From Diadema setosum (taxonomy: Eukaryota; Echinodermata; Echinoidea; Diadematoida; Diadematidae): a stretch of 64,000 bases of DNA. Both the position numbers and the translations under genes were made by a program. Shown here one piece after another: positions 1 through 13,150 of the stretch. The notes under the pieces were generated by a model. The model was not told where the DNA came from. It saw only the letters and a program-made list of their open reading frames with translations, and ran no database searches. The stretch is taken from NCBI RefSeq assembly GCF_964275005.1, contig NC_092690.1, forward strand, positions 11,412,010 through 11,476,009, written 5' to 3'. Each line of letters begins with the position of its first letter. The stretch's first letter is position 1.

Positions 1-1638
1 TAGAAACGTGGAAAATCTCACAATTTGCCTGAAATTTTACTCACGTGTGGAGAAAATACTCCGGATTCACAAGCGCGCACTGAAAATGCGATCTGAGGTA
101 CGCGCTCTAGATGGCGGCTTCGAACGCGTGGGGTGTCATTTTTTCCGCACTCAGTTGCCCGGCTCATATCGACCGACCACCCCGCCCTCTATTGACAATA
201 CGTATAAAGCGTACTTAAACGCGTTTTTTCGACAAGCTGCTGTTTTTTTCTAGTCGTAATTTTTTCCCCAATAATATTTGAATATATTTTGAATCCTTCG
301 ATATTACTTTTGAAGGACTGTTTGATGAATTTGACTTGATTTTCATTAGGAAACTTTTCATCGTAATTGAAATAAATTAGATGAGTCGGTTTGTTTTTTC
401 ACGGTATTCATTTCTCGTTTCTGCATCAACTCGTACGGTCGTAGCGCAAGCGGGCGACAAAATGTTTATGTCATGTGTATGTGTAACGTACTGTGCACGA
501 TCGTACAAGCGGCGGTGACAATTTTGCGGTCAAAATCGTCAAATTTATTACGGAAGGATACGCCTCTACATCTAACAACGAGTCAGCAAAGGTAGGCCTA
601 GTTATATGTAGTTACACGATAAACCTTATTCGATTTTGCTAAATTTCGGTAATTTAGAGGGAATACTTAGTTGTTTTCGCCACATTTTACTCGGTAGCGT
701 AGCCCAGTGAAGAATCGAACACCGTTGCGCGTAGTCCCATGCGTACATTTTCTTTCTGTACGCGCAATGCCATTATAATGCGCGGCCGGTCGTTATGGAC
801 CCGGTCGGTGGGTTGGACCCCTACCATACCTTTTGGATAGTTACCATACAAAGTGATTAAAATTTACACAGTAGAAATCGGAATGCAGATTGAGAAAGTT
901 ATAGAACCTAAATTAGTGTAGGAACGAGTCAGAAAATATGAAGGCCTTCTCAATTGACTCTAGAATTCAAAAAAGGCAAACTCTCACACACCACACAGTA
1001 AACTTTTACTAACAGTTAGACAGTTCTATCTTTAGCAGAACGACAGGCTAGCTAGACTAGGGACCCGGTCTAACGTTAACGTAGTTAGTGCTGAGTGGAG
1101 AGCGAGCTAACGACACGTTAGACATCATGACATTGAATTGCGTGCGTTCATTTTCAGCTCCAATTTAGAGAAGGCAAACCCCTCTCATCGGTGAAGAAAA
1201 ACTTACCATTTTGATTTGAAGTTGAAGCTTGGCTTCTCAGCTGAATTCAAGATTCGTGGTGCAAAAGGAGATTCTATGTCACTATAGTTTGATTTCCGAT
1301 GAGCCCAACTCAACTGAATGTATTTTCTGTATCGCTTCACTGTAGCTGGTTCTCTGTTATTCTTGCGTTAGGAGCTCGAGAAAACTTGCTGATTCGTGAT
1401 GTATAATCGAATACCATTCAGCTGTACACACGCAATGCTCTATTTACATGTCGTTGCTAAGCTGTGGGTGACGTTCGCTAGGAGAGTGATATCCTTTCTC
1501 TTATATTCCCATGCTATGATTATACGGAGTGCTTCATGCAAGAAATGGAGACTGGTAAATCCTTGTGTGCGACGGTCAAAGGTCAAACTACGCATTGCCC
1601 AAATTTACTGAAAACAGAGCAGTCTGAATTCGCACAGT
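1..1638. other. Upstream flank of the MRPL39 gene
   Basis: No coding exon can be supported here. The stretch from about 400 to 1300 is richer in CpG than the downstream introns and contains scattered AACGTTA-type motifs, as expected of a housekeeping promoter. I could not fix a transcription start. A short methionine-initiated frame at 111-215 has no recognisable homology and is not called. The region probably contains the promoter and 5' UTR of the gene starting at 1639. Confidence 0.4.
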
Positions 1639-3841
1639 ATGAGGTCTTTGAGAAAATCCTTGCACTTTCTGAGGACACTTTCAAGACGTAAGTAGAGGAA
1701 TATCGGGAATATCGTCAAAATATTTGATATACAGAATATACAACATGGTACACTCGCCACGAATGCATGTATGAAACCCGCGAGATTTCTGTTTGCCTAG
1801 TCCCATGTGTAATGAATTGCGTAAGTATCTATGGGAAATGCGTGTTGTAGCTGGATCAGATGGATATAGACTTAGATTCTAACGTTAGGCTAGATTTATT
1901 TCATCAAAAGGAAAATACATAGCATCCCAAAGGCTGAATTGCGTGTTCCTGCTGTAAAACAATATACAAACGAAAAAAAAAAACACGATACAATAATTTA
2001 ATCATTTAATATTCATTACCCCGGCGCTGGTGCGATTAATTAAACAGATGCAAAAAAGTGAGCCTTTTAATTAAATTTACATTACTCACACTAACGTTAG
2101 TTGTCTAAAAGTCCACATAACAAACATACAAAAGGTAAGAAATGTGTATCCTCTCCAGGACCCACTTTCATTTGGTTCGAGGAGAAATATTTGCATTTCT
2201 TAAGATGGTGATGAGGTACATGTAAACGTTTAGGCCTACATTGTAGTGTAAACTAACTACAGGCTACATGTGACTGTGAGTCTGGACTCTGGTATTGCAC
2301 TAGAAAATACTGTACTGGGGGTTCTACGCCGAATATTTCGTGAGGTTTTTATTTTCACGAATTTTGTAAGTTGGGTGCTATTTGCGAAATTAAAGACGTG
2401 AAAATATTGACTCTGATCCAGATGTGACGTACGTGTTTACACTTCTCCGTTCACTACAGGACTCCACGATCGCGAATTTAACCACTCGTGAAATCGTTGG
2501 AAATTCCTGATTCGCAAAAAATTTAGACTCGCGAAATATATGGCATATACAGTAGTTAAGTACAACTGGCGCATTGGCATCAACCTAGAACATGTTGAAT
2601 TGTTTATGCCTTAACCAATTTGTTAACAATGTGTGTAGTCAATGCACTTTCGTAGCATTGATGCTACATTGTACTATCATATTTTATGTTTAATTCCCCA
2701 GGTCTGTCTACCAGTGAGCATCCACTTACAACAGCCTCCGTAGCTCAACGGCAGAATGAGTTGTTCGAGCAGGAGAAGCAGCGCCAGCTGGAGATGGTCA
2801 AGCGGATCGAGAAGATCACTGTCTGCCACATTGGCCCGACGGACTCTTGCACTCTGGCCATGAACAAATTTCTTTCCACACCATACCACGTGGCCATGCG
2901 TAAGTATGCATTGACACAGTGGAGATCTAGATCATCACGGGTGGGGAAATTCATGATGTTTGTGATTTATGAGACTAGGAATGAGATAACCATTTTTGAA
3001 GAAGCAAACTGAAGGGTGGGGGGGGGGGAGGGTTAACAGTAGAATAACTTAATTTTCAAACTAATCAAGGTAGAAATAACAGGCCTTGATCATCGTTTGT
3101 CATCCCATCGTGCAGAGCATTGAAAAAAATGCAATATTTTACTCTGCCACTCACTCTTATGTCAGAAAAAAAAATCCATATATCATACTTCTATTTATGT
3201 TTCAAGGGCTGAAATAGAAATTTCAGATCTGTTATCAAATATGCTTTTCTCAATAGAAATAAAAACATATATGTATTTCAGTACCGAACTTGTCCCAAGG
3301 ATCGTTTGTAAACCTGCCTTATGATTTTGTGCTCTGTATAATCATGATATCCAACCCTAGATTTCAATGAGAACTATTTGAAGAGGTCTGCTTTGGCATT
3401 GGTGAATGGGAAACCATGGCACATGTTACAGCCTCTGACTGAAGACTGTGAGCTGAGACTGATTCATTTCAAAGATGACAACCCAGAAGAAGTCAACGAG
3501 GTAAGGCTACTTTTGGATGATATGGGAAATGCATTAAGTTAGTCTCTTGATATCATACAATCTGTCACATTTTTTCCCCCAGGAAAAGCACATCTAGATA
3601 CCTAAACAAGAGGTACTTGTATTTCTTTATGTGGGAAAAACGATCTTGTAATGTACATTCATATCAGTTTCTCTTCTCTGTTGTTTTCAATCTGATAAGA
3701 TATCTTCACAGAAAATTATAAAGTATTACAATAGTCCTGCATACCCATCTGTTTACATGTACTTTGAATCCATGGCTTTGGGCAGAATGTTGGAATTTTC
3801 TCTAATTAACCAAACCATAAAACTAGGGGGGGGGGGGGGAT

Positions 3842-3877
<36 letters not shown>

Positions 3878-6800
3878 TTTTTTGGTGCAATCACTCGATG
3901 AACATTTCAACTACTTTTTTTTTTTTCAAAATTTATATCTGGCAACAAAGCCTAGCTTGTGATTAACTATTGAAACGGAAATAATATTGCAAATAGCTGA
4001 GGCATTATACTGTACAGACAGGTGTAATCAGGTGTTATTTCTCATGCATTGCCTGACAGGCTTTCTGGAGATCATGTGCACACATGACAGGAGCCATCCT
4101 TCAGAATGCTTTCAGGGAAGACGTGTATGTGGAGCCAGCGAGGGCGCCGAGTATTCCTGGTGAGCCAAGTGCATGCCAGAACAAGTGATTAATTGCTCTG
4201 GTTAATCAGAGTTTGAAAATAACAACAACAAAACAAATGATTGATGACATATAATCATCTATCACACCAGTGATATTTATGGAATTGCATTATTCAGTAT
4301 GATTTTCAAGGGAATGCAGTGAAACAAAATGTCATCAAATCTGAAGGAAAAGAAAAGAAAAATCAAGTTATTTGTGCGTGGGTGATGTGCCATCTTTTCT
4401 TCTTTACATCTGTTACACGTTCCTTTAAAAAAATTGTAAGATGGTAATACCTATTTTTTGGTACTTGTTATTTCTCAAAATGCCTAGTTTAGATTCTTCC
4501 CCCTGCATAATGTGCTTTTGTTTTTCTTGGAATACCTGTAAATTCATTTGCAATGGCTTTGTGTATTTCTTAACTACTTTTGACTTCTGTTTAGTACATT
4601 TTGTTACTTGTTCCTTCCTTTGGTAGATATGTCCTTATTGTTTTTCAATATGCGTGTTTGTGTTTAAAGCATGATGTTTCTGTTTTGTTCTATAGTTTCT
4701 CAGGGTTGCTTTGCCTACGATGTCAATCTTCCTTTCAAATGGGAGCCAAACCCGGAGGAGCTGGTTTGCCTTAGCAGACTGGCCTACGAACTCACAGAGA
4801 AGAGACTTCCTTTCGAGAGGTTAGAGGTCAGGCTGAGCATCGCCAAAGAAATCTTCCAGGATAACGAGTGAGTCACACAGTCCAGGGTCTCTTTAGTCAA
4901 CTACCTGCCAAAGTACTTCCCAAATTTTAAGAAAGTTCCCTAGCAAGGGAGATTCAAATCTAAGCATTGATACCGGAGCAGCAGATCCGTAAAAGTTTCA
5001 GCATAACTTTCTAAATTTGGAAGAGAGATGCAACTACTGGTAGTTGAATGCCGGTAAGTCCAAGTCAGTTAACATGACTTTTGTTGTTAGCATCTGGAAG
5101 ATGCCTGGAAGACTTCAAATAACATTTCACTTTTATTCATGCTAGAGAACAGGCTATGGATATGTTGGAGACAGTAAGACAGCGTTCTTCACAGTAACAT
5201 TTTGTCGGGTGGGGGTAGAAAATAGGTGATCAAAACCTAGGTTAGTTCCAAATGGGGTGGATGATATTATAGTGTGCATGAAATTATACCAAAGGATAAA
5301 AGCTGAAATAAGACAAACATCATCAAGCTGTTTATTTCCCCCCCCCCAATATTTACTGCCAATGCTCTAGGGAATGTATGGCCAGAAGTGTAATATCATA
5401 CTTCTGCTAGTTTAGGATTGATGTACAATTGTACATGCATGTATTGAGATGTAAGCCAATATGGCAAATACTTGATTTAGGAATGGGAAGTTGATCATGC
5501 AGTAAGACTTTTTAATAAACGTCCTGTCCAAAGTGGAAAAAAAAATATATATAGAAATATTTTTATGGCTGATATTATGTCGCCAGGTACAAGAGGGCAG
5601 AGTTGGATTCTGCCGAGGACGACAGGGTTGTCTTGTTCCGCCTCGGTCAGTTCATTGACATTTCCGCCGGACCCATGGTTGCCAACACCGGTTTCATGGT
5701 TCCACATCGATTCTCCTTTACGTGTGTGAGTATTGCTGTGTCAAGCTGCTGTAAAACCTGTAAAGAATCACTCTTTTCATTTGAAATCCTCTTAGAATTG
5801 TGAGTGTGCATTGTGGTTATGTAAAAAAAAAGAAAAAAAAAAGACTCAGGGAATAAAAAAAGACTCAGGTATCGCATCGCAATTTGCTACGCACTTTTAC
5901 ACCACTGCTACACAAACTATCTTTGGTGTAGCAGTTTTCTTCCATAGAAATGTACAGGATACCATGTGAAATATTGTTCATCAGCTGAAATTGCTAATCA
6001 AATTTGAGTTGGAAAATTATTCCCTGAGACTGATTGCATCTTGAAGAAAAAACAAATACAAAAAATATAATTATTCTTGTCAGGCCTCTATATGCCTGTT
6101 TCTGATTGGTTAATATCGACAAGTATTGTGCCTGTTCTTATCACTGCCAAATACTGATGTGCTGTAGTGTAATATTGAAGTATTTTCTGATGTTATGCTG
6201 CCCATTGACAAGTTGAAATTTTGATACTGGACAAGAAATTAAAGTGCTGATATATGTCAGATGTAAATCATGTTTCTGAGACACATATCCTGTGACATCC
6301 GTAGAGATATTAGCAGAAGATTTATCATTAGCCATGATTTGAAATAGTCTTTTTCTGAATAACCCCATGAACCTCATCAAATAACATTTTTACATAAAGT
6401 AAGGAAGTAAAGATGTAGATCTTAATCTAAGTTGTGGGCTTTGGTAGTTTGAAAGTCATGCCATCTCTTTATCTGTACAGGTACAGTCCACTTTGCACTA
6501 GTTGAAAAATTGCTTATGCTGAAGAAAAGTGTACTCAGAATGGATATAAACACAGGTTAATTCTATTTGCGTGCATTGAAATTCACGTAAGTCAAAGGAG
6601 TTTCCAGGGAATAATTTTCCTGGTATCGCATCGCAATTTGCTATGCATTTTTAACACCACTGCTACACAAATTCACTTTTGTGTAGCAGTTTCCATACAT
6701 AGAAGTGTACAGGATATCATTGAAGGTATTTTTCACCAGCTGAAATTGCTAATCAAATTTGAGTTTGAAAATTATTCCATGAGTTTCTCAGGTCCCTGTC

Positions 6801-9476
6801 TGGATTCGACTTTGAGCACTTGATTGAGTGTAGTATGGAAGCACTTAACTAAATGAAACATGAGGGGTGGTGGTTGTTTGGTGCAGTGTAGCAGAGTCCT
6901 ACAAACTGCTTGATTTGTGAAGGTATCTGATTATAGTCATCTGATTTACATGTATAGTCATTTGCGATTCTTTGCTTCTGTATTTCTCTGCCTTTGTGAA
7001 CAGGTTCATCACATAGATGACTACCTCAAGTCTCCAGTGAGTATCCCATCCCCACCAGAAATGTTTGTGTACATGTTTTTATCATAGGCAAGGCAGTGAA
7101 GAACAGGACGTGTATAGTGTTTTATTGCTTTTATGTGCAGTTTGGAGTAGAAAAAGAATTGTCACACAATGGTCAACAGAGGGCGCTAGTCTGGAATCTG
7201 CTGACTTTTGTCAGAGAAGGCATCTCAGTGTAGTTTCAGCCTGTGTAGAGATCTATGCAAGAATTGTAGCTGTTCCTAGAAGACTTCTGTCAATGATTCT
7301 GTATCGTAGAGTTGGCCCAATTATGTTCTCTTCACTACGAATATATTATGGAGTTTCTTATGGACAATTTGAGTTTGTTTTCCGTTAGAGAGACAGCAAC
7401 TGAGTAATATCTGAGGCAATTAATTCAGCATTAGAGATGTGTCTCCGTACCATGTAGGCCTTTGTGCCATGTTTCGGCTTGGTCTGGGTGAGAGCACAAT
7501 TACTGGTAGATAACTCAGCTTAAAATGGGCAGAAAACAGGGTTCAATCTTAGCAATGAACGCAGAAAGAAACTTTAAAAAATAAAACATGTCATCTTGCT
7601 AGGGATTTGATGCTGATGATGTAGAATCTGAAGTATTTCCAGAGACATCACCTTGATCAAACTACATGTACTTTTCAAAATCTTGTCTTGCTGCAGAACA
7701 TGCTGTCAAGATTCCAGGGGACTGCCTTGCCATCAGAATTCCCAGTGAGTTTATATGCTGTCATTTGTCTTTGTTTGTTTGTTTGGTGATATAGCCCATG
7801 TTCATGTGCTTATTCATTCATTAGTTCGTACGTTCACAGGTTGTACATGTGCATTTCAATTCATCTATGCAGAAGCTCTGTGGAATATATTCAGAAAATT
7901 CAATATTTTGATGTTTGTTTTGTCTTACCTTCTGTTCAGTGCAGAAACCTGTCAAAGAAGTATATTGAATTCAGATTTTCATGGTGTAAATGATGAATAT
8001 ACAAATGCAAAATACAGCTTCATTGTCATGACCTTGAGTCTGCACACTTACGCTTTTTTCTTAATTCCCCTAACAGTGTCATTATCACACCTGGAACCTC
8101 ATCGAGGACAGAGCCAAGAAACCGGTAAGTTTTGATTTAACCCTTCATGCGCTAAGGCGCTTATATTCTCAATTTGCCAAGCTCTTTCATTATTCAGCAT
8201 TCAGTATCAAATCCATCCAAACTTGACCCCACTCTTCACTTTTTGGCCCTCCTTACAACCCCCATATGTCGCTTCCCTCTTCAATTCCCCTCTTTCTAGG
8301 CTCTTCTTCTGCCAGGCAGTGATCCAGATAAGGACTACATACACATGGTGTTACCACAAACCTTTCTCTTTCTCTCTCATTGACTTCACCATGCAAACCT
8401 TCAAGCAACACAAAACTTGACCCAGTTATTAGAGTGGCAAGCCCACTCAGATGTGGCAATGTGCCTCAGTCCAACAGGAAGGCCTTGGGGACACAAAAGG
8501 GATTAGAGGGATTAGATAATCTCTATTCATAGACAAGTAGTTCCCAGACATAATAATGCACCAATTAGCAAAGAAAGCACTCCAGCAAGTGTGCCATTTG
8601 GCAAACCAGGGACAATAAGGGTGAAAGGAAAAAAAAAAGCAACCCACACACACAAGAAAAAAAAAATCTTACCACTTCACGATTGGTGGAGCTATACTCT
8701 ATGTTATGATAAGTTCAAAGGCAATTAAAATTTGAACATTGGTGAACTGTACCAGGATAATTTTTGTTTGTGTTGTAGGGCACATCACTTGATGAAGGTC
8801 ACTGCTCAAGGTCATATTGTGAAAGTCATGATGTGTCAGTACCAAGAGAAACAAAAGGCATGCAGTTTAATCAAACAATGATTGTAGTGTAGGATGTGAC
8901 AAGCAGTACTTTATTATGATTTTGAAATTGATTCTGATCTGTAGAAGTTATGATATTGAACCATTATAGCTCTCCCCACCTCACTGATAATTTGAGATTT
9001 TGAATGCCATTTCGTGTACAAATGGAATGAAATATCCATCAACTACATATTATCAATACAGACTGCACCTCATTTCATCATTTATATCAATAACATATTT
9101 TGTAAAGATGAAGGTTTTTTTTTGTTTTTTGTTTTTAAAGATGACACTGCACTCATTCTCAAGGAAAATAACAACAGAATGGCAGATTGTTTTACCTCAA
9201 TTTCTGTCTGTCTGTCTGTCTCTCTCTCTCTTTGACCTCGAGGATATTCAAGTAAAACCATGCTGCTGATTGACAAATTGCCCTTCATCGACGTAAAAAA
9301 AAAAAAAAAATTAGAAGAATTTCATGAATTTGAATAAAACCATGCTTAACACTGTCACTGATACGGTAGAAACATTTTTATTCTGTTGCAGCAGACACTT
9401 GATCCCACACTTCCTTCTTCTCTCCTGTTTCTTGATTCAGGTCACCGTGGATACCAGACCAGAGGGCAAATCATGA
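1639..9476 (+). CDS. MRPL39: Mitochondrial ribosomal protein L39 (mL39), ten coding exons
   Basis: Exons: 1639-1687, 2702-2899, 3361-3500, 4060-4159, 4696-4867, 5587-5725, 7004-7036, 7697-7744, 8077-8124 and 9441-9476. All have GT-AG borders and consistent phases, giving 963 nt and 320 aa; vertebrate L39 is about 340-350 aa. The start is chosen because it opens a basic, Arg/Leu/Ser-rich presequence (MRSLRKSLHFLRTLSR) that ends in the phase required by exon 2. Landmarks shared with animal L39, in order: NELFEQEKQRQLE, MNKFLSTPYHVAMH, LALVNGKPWHM (TGS-type domain related to threonyl-tRNA synthetase), VEPARAPSIPG, CFAYDVNLP, LPFERLEV, AKEIFQDNE, RLGQFIDISAGPM. The C-terminus is RAKKPVTVDTRPEGKS. 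The product is a large-subunit protein of the mitochondrial ribosome. Three consecutive mini-exons of 33, 48 and 48 nt encode the C-terminal part. Exon borders are read by eye; the family call is very secure. Confidence 0.93.
2308..2555. mobile_element. MITE-like foldback repeat in MRPL39 intron 1
   Basis: The ends read ACTGTACTGGGG and, inverted, TACTGTATATGCCATA. The inner sequence holds inverted, degenerate motifs of the type TATTTCG(C/T)GA and GCGAAAT. It has no coding capacity. A diverged relative with similar ends lies at 12352-12573. The class is uncertain; it is called from the inverted ends and internal symmetry. Confidence 0.55.
3825..3884 (+). repeat. Poly-G plus (TTG)n microsatellite in MRPL39 intron 3
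   Basis: A run of about fourteen G is followed by roughly eleven TTG units and a T run. Simple-sequence DNA, no gene. Confidence 0.9.
5845..6028. mobile_element. MITE, copy 1 of a pair in MRPL39 intron 6
   Basis: The ends are CTCAGGGAATAA and TTATTCCCTGAG, an inverted pair. The core includes GGTATCGCATCGCAATTTG and an internal hairpin around CTGCTACACAAA / TTTGGTGTAGCAG. A second copy in the same orientation lies 576 bp downstream. Confidence 0.75.
6604..6783. mobile_element. MITE, copy 2 of a pair in MRPL39 intron 6
   Basis: Same family and orientation as 5845-6028, with the same core words (GTATCGCATCGCAATTTGCT, AGCTGAAATTGCTAATCAAA) and inverted ends CCAGGGAATAATTTT / AAAATTATTCCATGAG. 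The two copies differ by scattered substitutions and small indels. Confidence 0.75.
9200..9232 (+). repeat. (TCTG)n(TC)n microsatellite in MRPL39 intron 9
   Basis: Several TCTG units pass into a TC run inside the last intron. Simple-sequence DNA. Confidence 0.8.
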
Positions 9477-9979
9477 CCTTGAGTCTGTAACATGACATCC
9501 TCTAGATGCTGATTACAACAAGATATGCACCACGGTTTATTGTGTCGACAGTGATGTTTGCTGCCCTCAACAAACAGGGCCGATCCAAACCTTGCTGACA
9601 GGAGTCCTGTATACACGCACAGATTCTTTGCCACATGAGTTTCAGGCAGTGGCCATGTTGTACCCCAGAAGCAGAGCCCATCCAACCCAACAGAATTTGT
9701 TCAACTTACTTACAGATATGTTGAAATTGTATTCTGATACAGGATCCCTTCATTCACAAATGTGATTTCTGGCAACTGCCCAAATTTTTCTTGAGCTCCA
9801 AAGCCTACTGCATACCAATAGAGTAGGGTTGATTTAGATCTTGATTGGTGCCATGTCATAACCCTTAACCAGCCCAACAATCTTAGCTTCGTTCTCTGTG
9901 AGACATATCTTATTCCACCCTGCATTTTTAAGGTTAGTCCTTGATCTCAGGTGTAGTTTTTGTTGTGCTTTCTTCTTTT
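9477..9979 (+). other. MRPL39 3' flank, probable 3' UTR
   Basis: Non-coding sequence between the MRPL39 stop codon and the first AGGTCA-module repeat. I found no clear AATAAA or ATTAAA, so the transcript end is unresolved. It could use a variant signal, or lie inside the repeat. Confidence 0.4.
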
Positions 9980-11333
9980 TATGCCTCCGCCACGAAGTGG
10001 TGCCGGAGGCATTATGTTTTCGGGTTGTCCGTCCGTCCGTACGTACGTCCGTACGTACGTCCGTACGTACGTCCGTACGTCCGTCCGCTTTCGTTTACGC
10101 GATAACTTGAGTAATATTTACTGGAATTTTACCAAACTTGGTCCAAGTATGAAGTATGATGGGGCAACGATTTGATAAGATTTTGGGTGAAATCGGCTAA
10201 AGGTCAAAGGTCAAAGGTCAAGGTCAAATCATGAAATTGTATCCGTTTACGCGATAACTCAAGACTGTATGGAGCAAATTTCACCAAACTTTTTCGGAGG
10301 ATGATGTATGATGGGACAATTACTTGATTAGTTTTTCAGTGAAATCGGACAGAGATCAAAGGTCAAAGATCAAGGTCAAATCCTAAAATTTATCTGTTTA
10401 TGTGATAACTCAAAACTGGATTAAGCAGCTTTCACCAAACTTGGTCCAAGGATGATGTATGATGGGGAAATTAGTTGAGTAGATTCTAGTGACATTGACA
10501 AGAGGTCAAAGGTCAAAAGGTCAAGGTCAAATGCTAGAAATGTTGCTATTTCCCCCATATCTATGCAATGCCCGCAGTTATTTTCTTGAAACTTAGTGTA
10601 GACATATACTACTGCCTAAGGATTCTCCAGAGAGAGTTTCCTGTCATAAGGTCAAAGGTCAAAAGGTCAAAGGTTAGGTGAAAATGTTGCAATATCACTT
10701 TTCTCACAAATGGTTCAATGTATCTTCACGGAACATGGTACATATGCATGTACTGACTGGCAGGGATTATCTAGGGAATTTAGGGGTCATGGGTCAATAG
10801 TCAGGGGTTCAAAGGTCAAGGTCAACTCCTCAAAATGTTACTACTGTATTTCCCTCATACATGTATACTAGTATATGCAATGATTGCATTATTAGTTTTA
10901 AAAGTGTTTAATATATGTACATGTATTACTTGATGGAGATTCTCTTGGAAATTTCCAGCCAGAAGGTCAAAGGTCAAAGGTTAAGGGTCAAAGGTCAGGT
11001 TTAAATGAAAAAAAAAATTGTACTGTAATTACACTCTTTCTTCATACCTTGAAAATTATACTCAATGCATAAACTTATAATAAGGTCGGTCAGAAGTCAA
11101 GTAAAAATTTTCAATTCCCCAAATATGTGTACCTGCACTCTTTAATAGACAATTATAGCAAACCCAGTTCGTGGAAAGTGAACATTCAAGATATTTCTGA
11201 CAAACCTGTTATTTCGATATTATGCCAGTTATGTGAAACTGTCATCACACATTGTCAAGACATTGTACTATACACCTATTGGGAGAATCATGCATTATGG
11301 CGGAGGCATCAGTCGCCGTAGCGACATTTCTAG
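9980..11333 (+). repeat. AGGTCA-module dispersed repeat, copy 1
   Basis: It opens with ATGCCTCCGCCACGAAGTGG, a hairpin-forming head (CCTCCGCCAC / GTGCCGGAGG), then tandem CCGT(A)CCGTACGT units. The body is about six modules of ~150 bp. Each carries text like TTTTCTTGAAACTTAGTGTA and ends in runs of AGGTCA spaced by one A. It closes with ATTATGGCGGAGGCAT followed by CGACATTTCTAG, so head and tail share an inverted ATGCCTCCGCC. A second copy in the same orientation is at 14618. No open reading frame of note. Family and transposition mechanism are not recognised. Confidence 0.8.
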
Positions 11334-11761
11334 TTTTTTTTTTTGCTTTAGAGGGATTCATTTGATATACATGTACATGTACATTCTATTGAAGAAAAAG
11401 GAAAAGTTCTTATTATTTTCCTTTACATTTGAAAACTGTGTGAGAATTTGAAACTGATGGAGACAATGTTGTAGGAAATGTTAACGTGAATTGTGTACTC
11501 ATGACTTTCTTGATTGTTTTGACTAACTCAAAGTAATGTGTCTGTAACTGAACTGTCCAAAGATTATTCCCAAGGTAATTTTCTCTACAACATCAAACCT
11601 GTTCTCATGCTATACAGTTTCTTACCACATCATACATGTATGTACTTGTTAAAAAAAAAAAAAATCTGTTTGGCACTGTGCATTTTTTCTTTCTCGTGTA
11701 TTCTTTGCCTTGGGCTTGATGTTCAAAATGGAGTCAATTGCAATCAAAGTCACTCAAGGTA
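11334..11761. other. Intergenic, no gene seen
   Basis: AT-rich single-copy-looking sequence with short A and T runs. No exon, repeat end or RNA gene was recognised. Confidence 0.4.
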
Positions 11762-12185
11762 CATGTGCCTCCTGTTATAACATTGTCCTCGGGACCAGCA
11801 AGTTTCTGTCATTATATTGAAATTTGTTTCTAGCTGAGCTAATGAAGTATATAAAGATACATGTATTCGTCGCTGGGGCGACAAGACCTCGTATCTACAA
11901 AATGTCAAATGTTCAGGAGAGCAAAAAAACATGGTGGCCAAAGCACTATAGTGAATAGGATAGCCTTTCCTTTGACATGCCATGGTGGCTTCATTTTTGG
12001 AGTAAGACAGTTGGGATTTGGACAGGACATTACTTAACCCATTATTTGACTATTAATCCAAAAAAGTCATTTTCACCAAAATTGCAGATGCAAGGTCTTG
12101 TCACCCCAGCGACAATGTATGGGGGCCTGCAATTTTACTCTGTTTTAACAAAATTTTGTGCTTGTTATAACTGGCGCACAATGTG
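11762..12185. mobile_element. Degenerate pogo/Tigger-like MITE
   Basis: The left end resembles the element at 13151 (CTGTTATAACATTGTCCTCG, then GGACCAGCAAGTTTCTGTC). The right end, inverted, resembles the same terminus (CCAGTTATAACAAGCAC). The length is ~424 bp, longer than the 187-bp relative. The ends are diverged, so limits are approximate. Confidence 0.45.
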
Positions 12186-12351
12186 GTAGCTATTCACAGG
12201 AGAACTTGGGTAACACAGTTGTGCTTGTAGAGGATACCCAAATGGTAATGAAGACTTATGTGGTTTCCTCTCTGCTGCCCTCTAGTGGTGGCTTGCAAAA
12301 AGGAGTCTCAACCCGAGATGCTCGTGTCAGCTTGAAAGCTTTGTCCACACA

Positions 12352-12573
12352 TTACTGTAAAATGAGGAATGTTCGTGTATATTCTTATTTCTCTAATTTC
12401 GCAAGAACGAAGATTCGCAATATTAAAATCCATGTAAAAGTTCTTGTTTACACTACAGTATAATATGCATTTAATGTCAGTGGCAATTTGTGAAATTTTC
12501 ATGCCACAAAAGAGACGTTCGGCTCCAATTTTGCGAAAATTTCATGCCGTGAATATATCTTGCTTTACAATAA
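12352..12573. mobile_element. MITE-like foldback repeat
   Basis: Inverted ends TTACTGTAAAATGAG and TGCTTTACAATAA. The inner part has inverted words such as TTCGCAAGAACGAAGATTCG and TTTTGCGAAAATTTCATGCC. It resembles the element at 2308-2555 in style. No coding capacity. Confidence 0.5.
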
Positions 12574-13150
12574 CACATTTGTTTCAAGTTGTAGTAAGTA
12601 ATCACCTTTGTCAATCAAGTCAGTCCAAATAGAATTCTTCAAAACCAGCTTCCTTCCCCTCACCCCAGAACTAATCAAATAAATAAATAAAAGGCGGTGC
12701 AGTAATTTGATGTTAAAATCTTGTTGAAAAGGACCTAGATCTAAATAGAATTCACTGTATGATATGTGGATTGTTTACTGAATAATGTTTGTCTTCTCCC
12801 CCGCATATACAAACTGTATGTATTGTTAAATGTACAGACTTGAGATAAACACACAGGAAAGGTGGTTCTTGAGAAACACTTGTCAGTGTGGTTCTGTGCT
12901 CTTTTTGTACTGCATTCCTTTCTGATGGAAAGTGTTACTGGAATTTTGTCGAGTGTACCTGTAGAGCTGCTGCCTACGTTGTTTTAACAATATTTAGTAC
13001 GTTTTCCCTCAACAAAATCAGAAATTGTGGTTGAGGTACATGTACATGCTTTCTTTTTTTCCCCCTAAAATCAAATACATGTACTAATGGTGTTGAGTAC
13101 TTTGCCTATTTTGGAGCTTGAGCCAAAATATGATTTCTGCCTTCAAGCTA

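Noticed and set aside
111-215. A short frame beginning MAASNAWG as a possible upstream exon
   Set aside because: No homology, no clear donor in a useful phase, and it is not needed by the MRPL39 model, which has a full presequence exon at 1639.
7065-7388. A 107-residue open frame in MRPL39 intron 7
   Set aside because: No homology, poor composition and no supporting splice signals. It lies between two well-supported mini-exons.
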